The translations under genes and the position numbers were made by a program. A stretch of 64,000 nt of DNA, from the NCBI RefSeq assembly GCF_010723575.1, contig NZ_BLKZ01000001.1:558001-622000 (forward strand), written 5' to 3'. Under the pieces are notes generated by a model. That model searched no databases. It saw nothing but the letters and a program-made list of their open reading frames with translations, and was not told the DNA's origin. Shown piece by piece: positions 18,733 through 27,036 of the stretch. Source of the stretch: Mycobacterium bourgelatii. GTDB lineage: Bacteria; Actinomycetota; Actinomycetes; Mycobacteriales; Mycobacteriaceae. The stretch's first letter is position 1. Each line of letters starts with the position of its first letter.

Positions 18733-18900
18733 ATGGCTTCCAGTACCGACGTGCGGCCGAAGATCACTTTGGCATGCGAGGTGTGCAAGCACCGTAACTA
18801 CATCACGAAGAAGAATCGGCGCAACGACCCCGATCGTCTGGAGCTGAAGAAGTTCTGCCCGAACTGCGGCAAGCACCAGGGGCACCGCGAAACGCGGTAA
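18733..18900 (+). CDS. rpmG: 50S ribosomal protein L33
   Basis: The 55-aa ribosomal protein begins MASSTDVRPKITLACEVC and keeps two CxxC pairs (CEVC at residues 15-18 and CPNC), so it is the zinc-binding form of L33. The length equals M. tuberculosis RpmG2. It sits 36 bp after tRNA-Met and just upstream of hadA, and is probably cotranscribed with the tRNAs. Confidence 0.96.
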   Translation: MASSTDVRPKITLACEVCKHRNYITKKNRRNDPDRLELKKFCPNCGKHQGHRETR

Positions 18901-18956
18901 CCAGACAGCAGGTGAGTTTCCGACCGGGTCCAACAGAGTAGGCAGGTGTCAGAGTC

Positions 18957-19436
18957 GTGCCGCTGTCACCAGACATCGTCGGCAAGCACTACCGCTATCC
19001 CGACTATTACTTGGTGGAACGGGAAAAGATTCGTGAACACGCGAACGCCGTGCAGAACGACGAGCGCTATTTCTTCGACGAGGACGCCTCGGCCGAGTTG
19101 GGCTACAAAGGGCTAGTGGCCCCGCTGACGTTCACTTCCCGGTTCGGATACATGGCGCAGTCTGCGTTCTTCGAGTGGGCGAACGTCGCAATCGCGGACG
19201 AGAAGATCGTTCAGATCGACCAGGTGCTGAAGTTGCACCAGCCGATCGTTGCCGGCGACAAGCTCTACTGTGACGTTTGGGTGGACTCGGTCCGGGAAGC
19301 CCATGGCACGCAGATCATCGTGACCAAGAACGTGATCACCAACGAAAAAGGTGACACTGTGCAAGAGACCTACACGACCCTGGCGGGCCGTGCCGGCGAG
19401 GACGGACAAGAAGGATTTACTGATGCCTCTGCGTGA
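18957..19436 (+). CDS. hadA: (3R)-hydroxyacyl-ACP dehydratase subunit HadA
   Basis: HadA is the substrate-binding, non-catalytic hotdog subunit of the FAS-II dehydratase HadAB that removes water from 3-hydroxyacyl-AcpM during mycolic acid elongation. The 159 aa match the family (158 aa in M. tuberculosis). The start is a GTG. Residue 61 is Ser (APLTFTSRFGY), where I recall Cys in M. tuberculosis HadA; that Cys is the known covalent target of thiacetazone and isoxyl. The 3' end overlaps hadB by 14 bp, so the two are translationally coupled. Confidence 0.96.
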   Translation: MPLSPDIVGKHYRYPDYYLVEREKIREHANAVQNDERYFFDEDASAELGYKGLVAPLTFTSRFGYMAQSAFFEWANVAIADEKIVQIDQVLKLHQPIVAGDKLYCDVWVDSVREAHGTQIIVTKNVITNEKGDTVQETYTTLAGRAGEDGQEGFTDASA

Positions 19437-19851
19437 GTTCAGTTCGGTGCAGGTGGGAGACCAGCTTCCAGAACGGACCTATCAGCTAACCCGCCAGGAC
19501 CTGGTCAACTACGCCGGGGTGTCGGGTGACCTCAATCCGATTCACTGGGACGACGAGATCGCCAAGATCGTCGGGCTGGACACCGTGATCGCCCACGGCA
19601 TGCTGACCATGGGGATCGGTGGCGGTTACGTCACGTCGTGGGTCGGGGATCCCGGCGCCGTCACGGAGTACAACGTGCGGTTCACGTCAGTGGTACCGGT
19701 GCCCAACGACGGCAAGGGTGCCGAGATCGTTTTCAACGGCCGGATCAAGTCTGTCGACTCCGAGAACAAGTCCGTGACCATCGCTTTGACCGCGACAACC
19801 GGTGGCAAGAAGATCTTCGGCCGGGCCACCGCGTCCGCGAAGCTGGCGTAG
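19423..19851 (+). CDS. hadB: (3R)-hydroxyacyl-ACP dehydratase subunit HadB (catalytic)
   Basis: HadB is the catalytic hotdog subunit shared by HadAB and HadBC. The 142-aa protein carries the hydratase-2 active-site motif GVSGDLNPIHWDD with the Asp and His intact, then AHGMLTMGIGGGY. Its ATG at 19423 lies inside the end of hadA. The stop is followed within a few bases by the hadC ATG at 19855, so the three genes form one translational unit. Confidence 0.97.
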   Translation: MPLREFSSVQVGDQLPERTYQLTRQDLVNYAGVSGDLNPIHWDDEIAKIVGLDTVIAHGMLTMGIGGGYVTSWVGDPGAVTEYNVRFTSVVPVPNDGKGAEIVFNGRIKSVDSENKSVTIALTATTGGKKIFGRATASAKLA

Positions 19852-19854
19852 CGG

Positions 19855-20355
19855 ATGGCCCTGAAAGTCGACATCCGTGGCATGGTCTGGCGGTACCCGG
19901 ATCATTTCGAGGTCGGCCGCGAGCAGGTGCGCCAATATGCACGTGCGGTCAAGTGCAGCGACCCGGCCAGCTTCGATGAGCAGGCGGCCGCCGAGCTGGG
20001 CTATGACGGCTTACTTGCACCGCTTACCTTCGTGTCGATTTTTGCGAAACTCGTCCAGGATGATTTCTTCCGCAACGTCGACGTGGGCTTCGAGACGATG
20101 CAAATCGTCCAGGTCGACCAGAAGTTCGTCTATGGCCGACCGATGTGTGTCGGCGACAAGCTCTTCGGTGTGATGGAAATCCAATCCGTGAACGAGCGTT
20201 TTGGCGCCGACATCGTCGTCACCAAGAACACCTGCACCAATCAGCACGGCGAGGTTATCCTCGTCGCGTACACCACGCTGATGGGACACGAGGGTGACAA
20301 CTCCATCCAGCTCAAATGGGACAAGGAAACCGGGCAGGTCGTCAGGACGGCGTAG
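19855..20355 (+). CDS. hadC: (3R)-hydroxyacyl-ACP dehydratase subunit HadC
   Basis: HadC pairs with HadB to dehydrate long-chain intermediates in late meromycolate elongation. The 166-aa length equals the M. tuberculosis protein. It is a paralogue of HadA (shared segments AELGYDGLLAPLTF and QIVQVDQKF) and, like HadA, has no GDxNPIH catalytic motif. It is the last gene of hadABC; tRNA-Trp and secE follow after a gap with its own putative promoter. Confidence 0.97.
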   Translation: MALKVDIRGMVWRYPDHFEVGREQVRQYARAVKCSDPASFDEQAAAELGYDGLLAPLTFVSIFAKLVQDDFFRNVDVGFETMQIVQVDQKFVYGRPMCVGDKLFGVMEIQSVNERFGADIVVTKNTCTNQHGEVILVAYTTLMGHEGDNSIQLKWDKETGQVVRTA

Positions 20356-20367
20356 CTAGCACTGGAT

Positions 20368-20397
20368 TTCCAGTGTTCAGGGTGCATCGAGTACACT
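20368..20397 (+). promoter_or_regulatory. Putative promoter upstream of tRNA-Trp/secE
   Basis: TTCCAG (20368-20373) and TACACT (20392-20397) are separated by 18 bp, about 90 bp before tRNA-Trp. The -10 is good and the -35 is weak. Confidence 0.4.
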
Positions 20398-20485
20398 CGG
20401 ACCTCGGGCTTTTCCCAACATCAGCGCGCTTTTCCGTGAGTCCAACCAGCGGGGGGCGCGCGTAGTTATGTAAGCCCCGCCATGA

Positions 20486-20558
<73 letters not shown>

Positions 20559-20663
20559 CTGACGGACAATAGAAGGACTGTGCCATGGTGGACACTAGAA
20601 GCAGGATGTGTCCTTAACGGGACGGGACGACTCGCAGATAGTTAGCGAACAAAGGAGCACGCG

Positions 20664-21149
20664 GTGAGCGACGAGCGCGACGTTGCCGACGACGCCGCAA
20701 CCGACAGCGACGACACCCAGGACGACGGGGGTCGCACGGCGGTGGTGACGAAGACTGTGGCGCGTCCGCAGCGACCCACCGGCAAGCGATCCCGGCAGCG
20801 TCCTGCGGAGGTCGACGAGGATGCCGACGACACTGTCGAGGCTGAGGACGCCAAGTCGAGCTCAGCCAAGGAGTCGTCGAAATCCGGGAAAGCCAAGGCA
20901 GCTCAGAAGACCAAGAAAGCGAAGAAGGCCGGCAAACCAGGTTCCCGGCCCGCCAACCCCATCGCATTCGTCTACAACTACCTGAAGCAGGTCGTAGCCG
21001 AGATGCGGAAGGTCATCTGGCCGAACCGCAAACAGATGCTCACCTACACCTCGGTGGTGCTTGTATTTCTGGCCTTCATGACGGCGCTGGTAGCAGGCGC
21101 CGATCTGGGTCTGAGCAAGCTCGTCTTGCTTGTGTTCGGTGGGTCGTGA
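20664..21149 (+). CDS. secE: Preprotein translocase subunit SecE
   Basis: SecE is the essential clamp subunit of the SecYEG channel. The 161-aa protein (same length as I recall for M. tuberculosis) has a long charged Lys/Asp/Ser-rich N-terminal extension, the conserved amphipathic segment VVAEMRKVIWPNRKQML near residue 110, and one C-terminal membrane helix (YTSVVLVFLAFMTALVAGAD). The start is GTG, preceded by AAAGGAG. It is followed by nusG 24 bp on. Confidence 0.97.
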   Translation: MSDERDVADDAATDSDDTQDDGGRTAVVTKTVARPQRPTGKRSRQRPAEVDEDADDTVEAEDAKSSSAKESSKSGKAKAAQKTKKAKKAGKPGSRPANPIAFVYNYLKQVVAEMRKVIWPNRKQMLTYTSVVLVFLAFMTALVAGADLGLSKLVLLVFGGS

Positions 21150-21173
21150 GAGTGATAGAGAGGACTGCAGACC

Positions 21174-21902
21174 GTGACTACCTTTAACGGTGACACGTCC
21201 ACGGATGAGGCGGTCGACCTGCAAGAAGACTTGCAAGAGACATCTGGCGCCCCGGACGCTGAGGCCCCGGCCGAAGAGCTGGACCCTGCCGCCGCGCTCA
21301 AGGCTGAGCTGCGCAGCAAGCCTGGCCAGTGGTATGTCATCCACTCCTACGCGGGGTACGAGAACAAGGTGAAGGCCAACCTGGAAACCCGCGTCCAGAA
21401 CCTGGACGTCGGCGACTACATCTTCCAGGTCGAGGTGCCGACCGAAGAGGTCACCGAGATCAAGAACGGCCAGCGTAAGCAGGTCAACCGCAAGGTGCTG
21501 CCCGGCTACATCCTGGTGCGTATGGACTTGACCGACGACTCGTGGGCCGCCGTGCGGAATACGCCCGGGGTCACCGGCTTCGTCGGCGCGACGTCACGCC
21601 CGTCGGCGCTGTCGCTGGATGACGTGGTGAAGTTTCTGCTGCCGCCGGGTTCGGCGAAGAAGGCGGCCAAGGGTGCGGCCAGCACCGCCGCCGCGGCTGA
21701 GGTTGGCGGGCTGGAACGTCCGGTCGTCGAGGTCGACTACGAGGTCGGCGAGTCGGTGACGGTCATGGACGGACCCTTCGCCACGTTGCCGGCCACGATC
21801 AGCGAGGTCAACGGCGAACAGCAGAAGCTCAAGGTGTTGGTCTCCATCTTCGGCCGTGAAACACCCGTGGAATTGACCTTCAGCCAGGTCTCCAAGATCT
21901 AG
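21174..21902 (+). CDS. nusG: Transcription antitermination/termination factor NusG
   Basis: This 242-aa NusG has an acidic N-terminal extension of about 45 residues, the NGN domain from WYVIHSYAGYENKVK through RKVLPGYILVRMDL and NTPGVTGFVG, an Ala-rich linker, and the KOW domain (EVGESVTVMDGPFATLPATI). It binds RNA polymerase and couples it to ribosomes or Rho. It lies in secE-nusG-rplK-rplA, with a GTG start. Confidence 0.97.
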   Translation: MTTFNGDTSTDEAVDLQEDLQETSGAPDAEAPAEELDPAAALKAELRSKPGQWYVIHSYAGYENKVKANLETRVQNLDVGDYIFQVEVPTEEVTEIKNGQRKQVNRKVLPGYILVRMDLTDDSWAAVRNTPGVTGFVGATSRPSALSLDDVVKFLLPPGSAKKAAKGAASTAAAAEVGGLERPVVEVDYEVGESVTVMDGPFATLPATISEVNGEQQKLKVLVSIFGRETPVELTFSQVSKI

Positions 21903-21959
21903 CCCGCCGGGCTCGTAGCGCCAAACTTTTGTAAACCCAGGAAGGAATATCGACCCCTC

Positions 21960-22391
21960 ATGGCCCCGAAGAAGAAGAAAGTCGCTGGGCTGATCAAGCT
22001 GCAGATTGTGGCGGGTCAGGCCAACCCCGCACCGCCCGTCGGCCCCGCGCTGGGTCAGCACGGCGTCAACATCATGGAGTTCTGCAAGGCGTACAACGCC
22101 GCGACGGAGAACCAGCGCGGCAACGTCATCCCCGTGGAGATCACCGTCTACGAGGACCGCAGCTTCACCTTCCAGCTGAAGACGCCCCCCGCGGCCAAGC
22201 TGCTGCTCAAGGCCGCTGGCGTGGCCAAGGGTTCGGCGGAGCCGCACAAGAACAAGGTCGCCAAGGTCAGCTGGGACCAGGTGCGCGAGATCGCCGAGAC
22301 CAAGAAGGCCGACCTCAACGCCAACGACATCGACGCTGCCGCCAAGATCATCGCCGGGACCGCCCGGTCGATGGGCATCACTGTCGAATAA
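21960..22391 (+). CDS. rplK: 50S ribosomal protein L11
   Basis: The 143-aa protein has the L11 hallmarks: KLQIVAGQANPAPPVGPALG, FCKAYNA, and the C-terminal rRNA-binding domain (PPAAKLLLKAAGV, ARSMGITVE). L11 forms part of the GTPase-associated centre and is needed for stringent-response sensing by Rel. A purine-rich AGGAAGGA precedes the start. Confidence 0.98.
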   Translation: MAPKKKKVAGLIKLQIVAGQANPAPPVGPALGQHGVNIMEFCKAYNAATENQRGNVIPVEITVYEDRSFTFQLKTPPAAKLLLKAAGVAKGSAEPHKNKVAKVSWDQVREIAETKKADLNANDIDAAAKIIAGTARSMGITVE

Positions 22392-22470
22392 GTCAAAGTA
22401 GTACCCGAACGCGTGGGAGGGCCAGCTTCGGCCCGTTAACCACGACCCCAACACCAGATTGGATATGCAC

Positions 22471-23181
22471 ATGAGCAAGACGAGCAAGGCATACCGGGCC
22501 GCGGCCGCAAAGATTGACCGCACCAACCTCTACACCCCACTGCAGGCGGCCAAGCTCGCCAAAGAGACCTCGTCAACCAAGCAGGACGCGACCGTCGAGG
22601 TGGCGATCCGCCTGGGCGTCGACCCCCGCAAGGCAGACCAGATGGTCCGGGGCACGGTCAACCTGCCGCACGGCACTGGTAAGACGGCCCGCGTCGCGGT
22701 GTTCGCCGTCGGCGAGAAGGCCGAGCAGGCCGAAGCGGCCGGCGCCGACATCGTCGGCAGCGACGACCTGATCGAAAAGATCCAGGGTGGGTTCCTGGAC
22801 TTCGATGCGGCGATCGCGACGCCCGACCAGATGGCCAAGGTTGGCCGCATCGCCCGGATCCTGGGTCCGCGTGGTCTGATGCCCAACCCCAAGACCGGCA
22901 CCGTCACCCCCGACGTGGCCAAGGCCATCGCCGACATCAAGGGCGGCAAGATCAACTTCCGGGTGGACAAGCAGGCCAACCTGCACTTCGTCATCGGGAA
23001 AGCGTCCTTCGACGAGAAGAAGCTGGCGGAGAACTACGGGGCCGCGCTGGAAGAGGTGCTGCGCCACAAGCCGTCCTCGTCCAAGGGCCGCTACCTTAAG
23101 AAGGTCACCGTGTCGACGACGACGGGTCCGGGTATTCCGGTCGACCCGTCTATCACTCGCAACTTCACTTCGGAGGCGTAA
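22471..23181 (+). CDS. rplA: 50S ribosomal protein L1
   Basis: The 236-aa L1 starts MSKTSKAYRAAAAKIDRTNL. The ATG at 22471 is preferred over 22459 because it matches family starts. It has the L1 signature PNPKTGTV and the rRNA-binding segment GKINFRVDKQANLHFVIGK. L1 forms the stalk at the E site and usually represses its own mRNA. The last codons (TSEA and stop) lie inside the first unit of a 54-bp tandem array; the M. tuberculosis protein ends differently, as I recall it (AGE). Confidence 0.97.
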   Translation: MSKTSKAYRAAAAKIDRTNLYTPLQAAKLAKETSSTKQDATVEVAIRLGVDPRKADQMVRGTVNLPHGTGKTARVAVFAVGEKAEQAEAAGADIVGSDDLIEKIQGGFLDFDAAIATPDQMAKVGRIARILGPRGLMPNPKTGTVTPDVAKAIADIKGGKINFRVDKQANLHFVIGKASFDEKKLAENYGAALEEVLRHKPSSSKGRYLKKVTVSTTTGPGIPVDPSITRNFTSEA

Positions 23182-23357
23182 CGAGCGGCGCCGGAGGTGC
23201 TGGGAGCGCAGCCGACCATTGGGTCGGAGGCGTAGCGAGCGGCGCCGGAGGTGCTGGGAGCGCAGCCGACCATTGGGTCGGAGGCGTAGCGAGCGGCGCC
23301 GGAGGTGCTGTGAGCGCAGCGACCCTTGGTAGGGAGGCGTAGCGAGGAGCGCCAGCT
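23171..23357. repeat. 54-bp tandem array (about 3.4 units, MIRU-like) on the 3' end of rplA
   Basis: Units start at 23171, 23225, 23279 and 23332 with periods of 54, 54 and 53 bp; each begins C/GGGAGGCGTA followed by A or G. Units 1-3 are nearly identical (AGCGGCGCCGGAGGTGCTG, then GGAGCGCAGC), and the fourth is partial. Unit 1 supplies the last rplA codons and its TAA stop; the next units carry TAG in the same place. Size and position at a stop codon fit mycobacterial interspersed repetitive units. Confidence 0.9.
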
Positions 23358-23910
23358 TGACCGGTCAGCCCTGTTTCGCCTCGTAGCGCAGCAGGACCGT
23401 GCCGCCCGGGAAGGTACGGTTCTCGAGCAGTCGTAGCGAGATCCAGGACGGCAGCGTCGGGAAGAACGGTGTGCCGCCGCCCACGGCGGTGGGTGCGACC
23501 ACCATCCGGTATTCATCGACCAGTCCGGCCTGGACGATCGGTGCAGCCAGCGTCGCGCCGGCCACTTCCAGATTGCCGTCGGTTTCGGCTTTCAGCTTGG
23601 TTACCACTGCGACCGGGTCGCCACGCTCCAGGCGGGAGTTCCAGTCGACGGATTCCAAGGAGCGCGAGAACACGACCTTGGGCATGCTGCGCCAGATGTG
23701 CGCGTAGTCAACGATCATCGGGGTGGCATCCGGGGCCTCGTCGGCGGTCGGCCAGTACGCGGCCATCAGTTCGTAGAGGCGCCGCCCGTAGAACGAAAGG
23801 GCGGTCTCCCGCTCGAAGTCGTTCCAGTACTGAGGTGAGCCCGTCGTAGTGGTCCAGTCGTTGTGGGACTCTGATGCCCGAGTGTTCGGGCAGGAAGAAT
23901 CGACGACGAC

Positions 23911-24198
23911 ATGGCAACGAACAAGCGCCGGCGGCACACGCCGGATCAGATCATCCGCAAGCTCGCCGAGGGCAACAAGCTCCTTGGAACCGGGCAGCAA
24001 CTCAGCGAAGTGTGTCGCCACCTCGAGATCACCGAGTCGACCTGGCATCGCTGGGTCGCCCAGTACGGCGGGATGAAGGCCAGCGACGCCAAACGCCTCA
24101 AGGAACTTGAGGCCGAGAACGCCAGGCTCAAGAAGCTGGTCGCCAACCAGGCCCTTGACATCGACATGCTCAAGGAGATCTCGTCGGGAAACTTCTGA
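23911..24198 (+). CDS. IS3-family transposase OrfA (DNA-binding)
   Basis: The 95-aa protein has a helix-turn-helix near its start (TPDQIIRKLAEGNKLLG, SEVCRHLEITESTWHRW) and a leucine-zipper-like segment (LKELEAENARLKKLVANQAL) used for dimerisation in this family. The last codons contain the heptamer GGGAAAC at 24186-24192 in the correct phase (G GGA AAC) for -1 slippage into the OrfB frame. The fused product would read SSGKLLTPNRKRS across the junction. Confidence 0.92.
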   Translation: MATNKRRRHTPDQIIRKLAEGNKLLGTGQQLSEVCRHLEITESTWHRWVAQYGGMKASDAKRLKELEAENARLKKLVANQALDIDMLKEISSGNF

Positions 24199-24227
24199 CC
24201 CCGAACCGCAAGCGCAGCGCCGCGGCG

Positions 24228-25049
24228 ATGCTGCGCGAGCGGTTCGGGGTCTCCGAACGGCGGGCGTGCGCGGTGGTCGGCATCCACCGTTCCACCATGC
24301 GTCTACAACCACCACCGATCAGCGATGAGGAGGCCCAATTGCGGGCCTGGCTACGCGCGTTCTCCACCCAGCGGCCCCGCTGGGGATGGCGCCGTGCTGC
24401 GATCGCGGCACGGCGAGCTGGCTGGAAGGTCAACAACAAGCGCATCCGCCGCCTGTGGCGCGAGGAAGGCCTGCGGGTTCCGCAGCGCCGCAGGAAGAAA
24501 CGCTTGACCGGCATCGGTGCGCAGGTCGGGGCGATGTGCCCGATCCGCCCGAATGCGATCTGGGCGATGGACTTTCAGTTCGACACCACCGCCGACGGAC
24601 GAACGTTGAAGATGCTCAACGTAATCGATGAGTTCACCCGCGAAGCCCTGGCGATCGAAGTCGACCGGGCCATCAACGCCGACGGCGTGGTCGACGTCCT
24701 TGACCGTCTGGCCCTGATGCATGGGGCACCGGCCTACGTGCGGTTCGACAACGGACCCGAGTTCATCGCCCATGCTGTCAACGACTGGTGCCGCTTCAAC
24801 GGCACCGGCTCGCTATTCATCGATCCCGGATCCCCCTGGCAGAACGCCTGGATCGAGTCATTCAACGGCCGACTGCGCGACGAGCTACTCAACTCCTGGC
24901 GCTTCGACTCCCTGCAAGAAGCCCAAATCATCATCGAAGATTGGAGAATCGACTACAACGCCAACCGGCCTCACTCCGCCCACAATGGGCTCACCCCAGC
25001 CGAGTTCGCCCTACAGTGGACCACGACCCACCAACCGCAAGCCGCATAG
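24228..25049 (+). CDS. IS3-family transposase OrfB (DDE catalytic domain)
   Basis: The 273-aa reading frame holds the HTH_21-type region (RERFGVSERRACAVVGIHRS) and the rve integrase core. The catalytic residues are Asp in WAMDFQFD, Asp in RFDNGPEF and Glu in AWIESFNGRLRDELLN. The frame is -1 relative to OrfA and opens upstream of 24228, so the functional transposase is most likely the OrfAB fusion made by frameshifting; independent initiation at 24228 is possible. Confidence 0.93.
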   Translation: MLRERFGVSERRACAVVGIHRSTMRLQPPPISDEEAQLRAWLRAFSTQRPRWGWRRAAIAARRAGWKVNNKRIRRLWREEGLRVPQRRRKKRLTGIGAQVGAMCPIRPNAIWAMDFQFDTTADGRTLKMLNVIDEFTREALAIEVDRAINADGVVDVLDRLALMHGAPAYVRFDNGPEFIAHAVNDWCRFNGTGSLFIDPGSPWQNAWIESFNGRLRDELLNSWRFDSLQEAQIIIEDWRIDYNANRPHSAHNGLTPAEFALQWTTTHQPQAA

Positions 25050-25183
25050 CGACTGGACCATCAAACGGGTCCCCCTCAGTACTGGTGCAGTTCTTCGCTT
25101 GGCTCGGACCAGTCGATGTTGCCTTGAGCGTCGGCGATGTACCCGTCCACCGACACGTTGAAGCCATAGATGAGTTTGCCCAT

Positions 25184-25539
25184 GCAGATCAGACTGCACC
25201 GGAAGGCAAAACTCATCGCGACGCCATGCGCGTGTCTTGTGGCCCGATGTCGGGCCGGAAGGGCCGACGAAATACATGGCTGGGCGCAATCCGCGTCCCG
25301 CAGAGGACGTTGTGCGTAGGTCGCGCCGCGTGCGCGGACGAGTTGGCTGCATCGTTGACCGGATGCCGACCGCCCAGACTTCCACCGCTCAGCAAACGCG
25401 GCCAGGCACGACAACTCCGCAGCAACAGTCGACCAATCCGAACTGCAGTGTCCCACAGCCTAATTCGAGGTGTAGGTGCCAGGCCGATCGTCGACGAGCC
25501 GTCAGCGCCCGTCGATGAGCCAAAATCCCGCCCGAGCGG
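25184..25539. other. No recognisable gene
   Basis: This stretch lies between the start of the interrupted RibD-like gene and the PPE relic. All open frames are short and unlike known families. It may contain the promoter of the RibD-like gene near its left end. I see no repeat or RNA structure. Confidence 0.5.
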
Positions 25540-25800
25540 TCAGCTCACGTTCTTCAAGATCGAAACGATGTTGAAAAAGCCGGGTACCCCGGTGCCGCTA
25601 TTGAATAGGCCAGAGATTATTCCGGCATAAACGGGCCCATATTCAGCTACTGGGACGCCCCGGTTGAAGAAGCCCGAGATTTGGCCATTTATGCCAAACA
25701 TACCGTTTGCGCCACTGGCGGAGTTGAAGAATCCGGACATTCCGCCGTTGCTCATGGCGCCTGCCGCTGTGTTGACGTCGTCGCCGCAAGCGACACCAGA
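25540..25800 (-). pseudogene. Relic of a PPE-MPTR-type protein C terminus
   Basis: The minus strand encodes pentapeptide-like Asn/Gly/Phe repeats: GGMSGFFNSASGANGMFG, QISGFFNRG, ISGLFNSGTGVPGFFN. These are the pattern of the PPE-MPTR family (NxGxGNxG and GFFNSG repeats), ending VSILKNVS. No PPE N-terminal domain is present; upstream the frame runs into the 3' end of the sigma factor gene. It is therefore a fragment left by rearrangement. The exact upstream border is not defined. Confidence 0.65.
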
Positions 25801-25810
25801 TGTGCCGACT

Positions 25811-27028
25811 TCAGGCGGTGCATTCTGCAATGCGGCGCCGTAGAAAGTCGCGGGCCGGTTCAGAGCCGTTGTATTCCAACGCAGTTCGGTACCAGGTGAG
25901 CGCTTCGGTACTGCGTCCCGCGCGGCGCAGCAGATCGGCGCGCACCGACGCAACCAAACTCGAGCGGGCCAGCCGCGGATCGCCGGCGACTTCTTCCAAT
26001 GCGGCCAGGCCGGCGTCGGGGCCGTCGCGAAAGCCCACCGCGAGCGCTCGATTGGTCATCACCACCGGAGAATTGGTCACGCTCAGCAGCCGATCGTAGG
26101 CCGCGCAGATCGTCGTCCAGTCCGTCTCCTCGAAAGACGGAGCGGTCGCGTGCACCGCGGCGATCACCGCCTGCGGCAGGTATGGGCCGGTCGATCCCTC
26201 GGCCCGCCGCAACTGCTCCAAACCGCGAGCGATGCGTGCGCTGTCCCACCGCGAACGCGGCTGCTCCTCGAGCGGGACCAGGGCTCCGTTGTCGTCCACC
26301 CGAGTCGGCCGTCGCGAATCGTGAAGCAGCACAAGGGCTGCCAAGGCATGCGAGTCCAGCTCGTGCGGCATCAGCGCGCAGATTTCACCGGCTAACCTGA
26401 CCCCTTCGTCGCATAGTTCGTCGCGGATCGCCGAGGGTCCCGCCGTTGACCAATAGCCCTCGGTGAACACCGAATAAATGCAGCTCAGCACATGCGGCGT
26501 GCGCTCTGGCAACAGTTCTGCGGGTGGCACTCGCAGCGGGATGTTGGCGTGCCGAATCTTGTTCTTGGCGCGAGTGATTCGCTGACCGACCGCCGCCTCG
26601 GTCTGTAGTAGCGCGCGAGCGATCTCGGCGACGGTCAACCCGGACACCAGTCGCAATGTGAGCGCCAGCTGGGACTGCCGGTCCAAGGCGGGGTGCGCGC
26701 ACGTGAACATCATCCGCAATTCGTCGTCGCGGACGGGCTGCGGGTCGCTGTGTTCGGTCCGGGCCCGGATATCGTCTATCACAGCCGCCAATTCCTTTCC
26801 CGGACGGGCGGATTCGCGACGCAGCCGATCCCGTGCGCGATTACGGGCGACCGTGACCAGCCAGGCGCCGGGATTGTCCGGCGGTCCGTCGGCGGGCCAG
26901 GTCCGGAGCGCTTCGGCGCAGGCCTCCTGGACGGCGTCCTCCGCGATGGTGAGGTCGCCGGACCACCGCGCAAGCGCAGCGACGGCGGGTCCCCATTCCC
27001 GACGGAAGACGCCGTCCAGATTGGTCAT
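25811..27028 (-). CDS. ECF-family RNA polymerase sigma factor with C-terminal extension
   Basis: The 405-aa protein starts MTNLDGVFRREWGPAVAALA. Region 2 is LTIAEDAVQEACAEALRTWP followed by PGAWLVTVARNRARDRLRR; region 4 is LTLRLVSGLTVAEIARALL with QRITRAKNKIR. The long C-terminal part (HVLSCIYSVFTEGYWST and the TPR-like LVASVRADLLRRAGRSTEAL) is typical of the large ECF group that is paired with a YCII-domain gene and has no classical anti-sigma factor. It starts 8 bp after the YCII gene, so the two form an operon. The regulon is unknown. Confidence 0.93.
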   Translation of the reverse strand: MTNLDGVFRREWGPAVAALARWSGDLTIAEDAVQEACAEALRTWPADGPPDNPGAWLVTVARNRARDRLRRESARPGKELAAVIDDIRARTEHSDPQPVRDDELRMMFTCAHPALDRQSQLALTLRLVSGLTVAEIARALLQTEAAVGQRITRAKNKIRHANIPLRVPPAELLPERTPHVLSCIYSVFTEGYWSTAGPSAIRDELCDEGVRLAGEICALMPHELDSHALAALVLLHDSRRPTRVDDNGALVPLEEQPRSRWDSARIARGLEQLRRAEGSTGPYLPQAVIAAVHATAPSFEETDWTTICAAYDRLLSVTNSPVVMTNRALAVGFRDGPDAGLAALEEVAGDPRLARSSLVASVRADLLRRAGRSTEALTWYRTALEYNGSEPARDFLRRRIAECTA

Positions 27029-27036
27029 GCGTGCCG

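Larger units (their letters stand above)
23831..25078 (+). mobile_element. IS3-family insertion sequence (1248 bp) with 4-bp target duplication
   Basis: The ends are inverted repeats of about 30 bp starting TGAGG (left TGAGGTGAGCCCGTC, right TGAGGGGGACCCGTT), both continuing into GGTCCAGTCG. The target duplication is GTAC at 23827-23830 and 25079-25082. Two overlapping-type reading frames encode the transposase through a -1 frameshift. All parts look intact, so insertion is probably recent. Confidence 0.93.
23365..25183 (-). pseudogene. Dihydrofolate reductase/RibD C-terminal family protein, split by an IS3-family element
   Basis: The N-terminal fragment (25183 to 25079) reads MGKLIYGFNVSVDGYIAD and ends SEELHQY; the C-terminal fragment (23830 to 23365) continues YWNDFERETALSFYGRRLYE and ends with GGTPFFPTL and LRYEAKQG. 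Removal of 23831-25078 and one GTAC target copy restores a 188-aa frame, the usual size for small RibD C-terminal-domain reductases. The natural substrate of these proteins is unknown. The IS disrupts the gene after about residue 35, so no functional product is expected. Confidence 0.92.

Noticed and set aside
23171..23357. CRISPR array
   Set aside because: Units are contiguous with no distinct spacers and no cas genes nearby; it is a tandem repeat.
23091..23516. Open frame with repeated STSGAARYAS peptides on the minus strand
   Set aside because: It is the translation of the 54-bp tandem array, not a gene.
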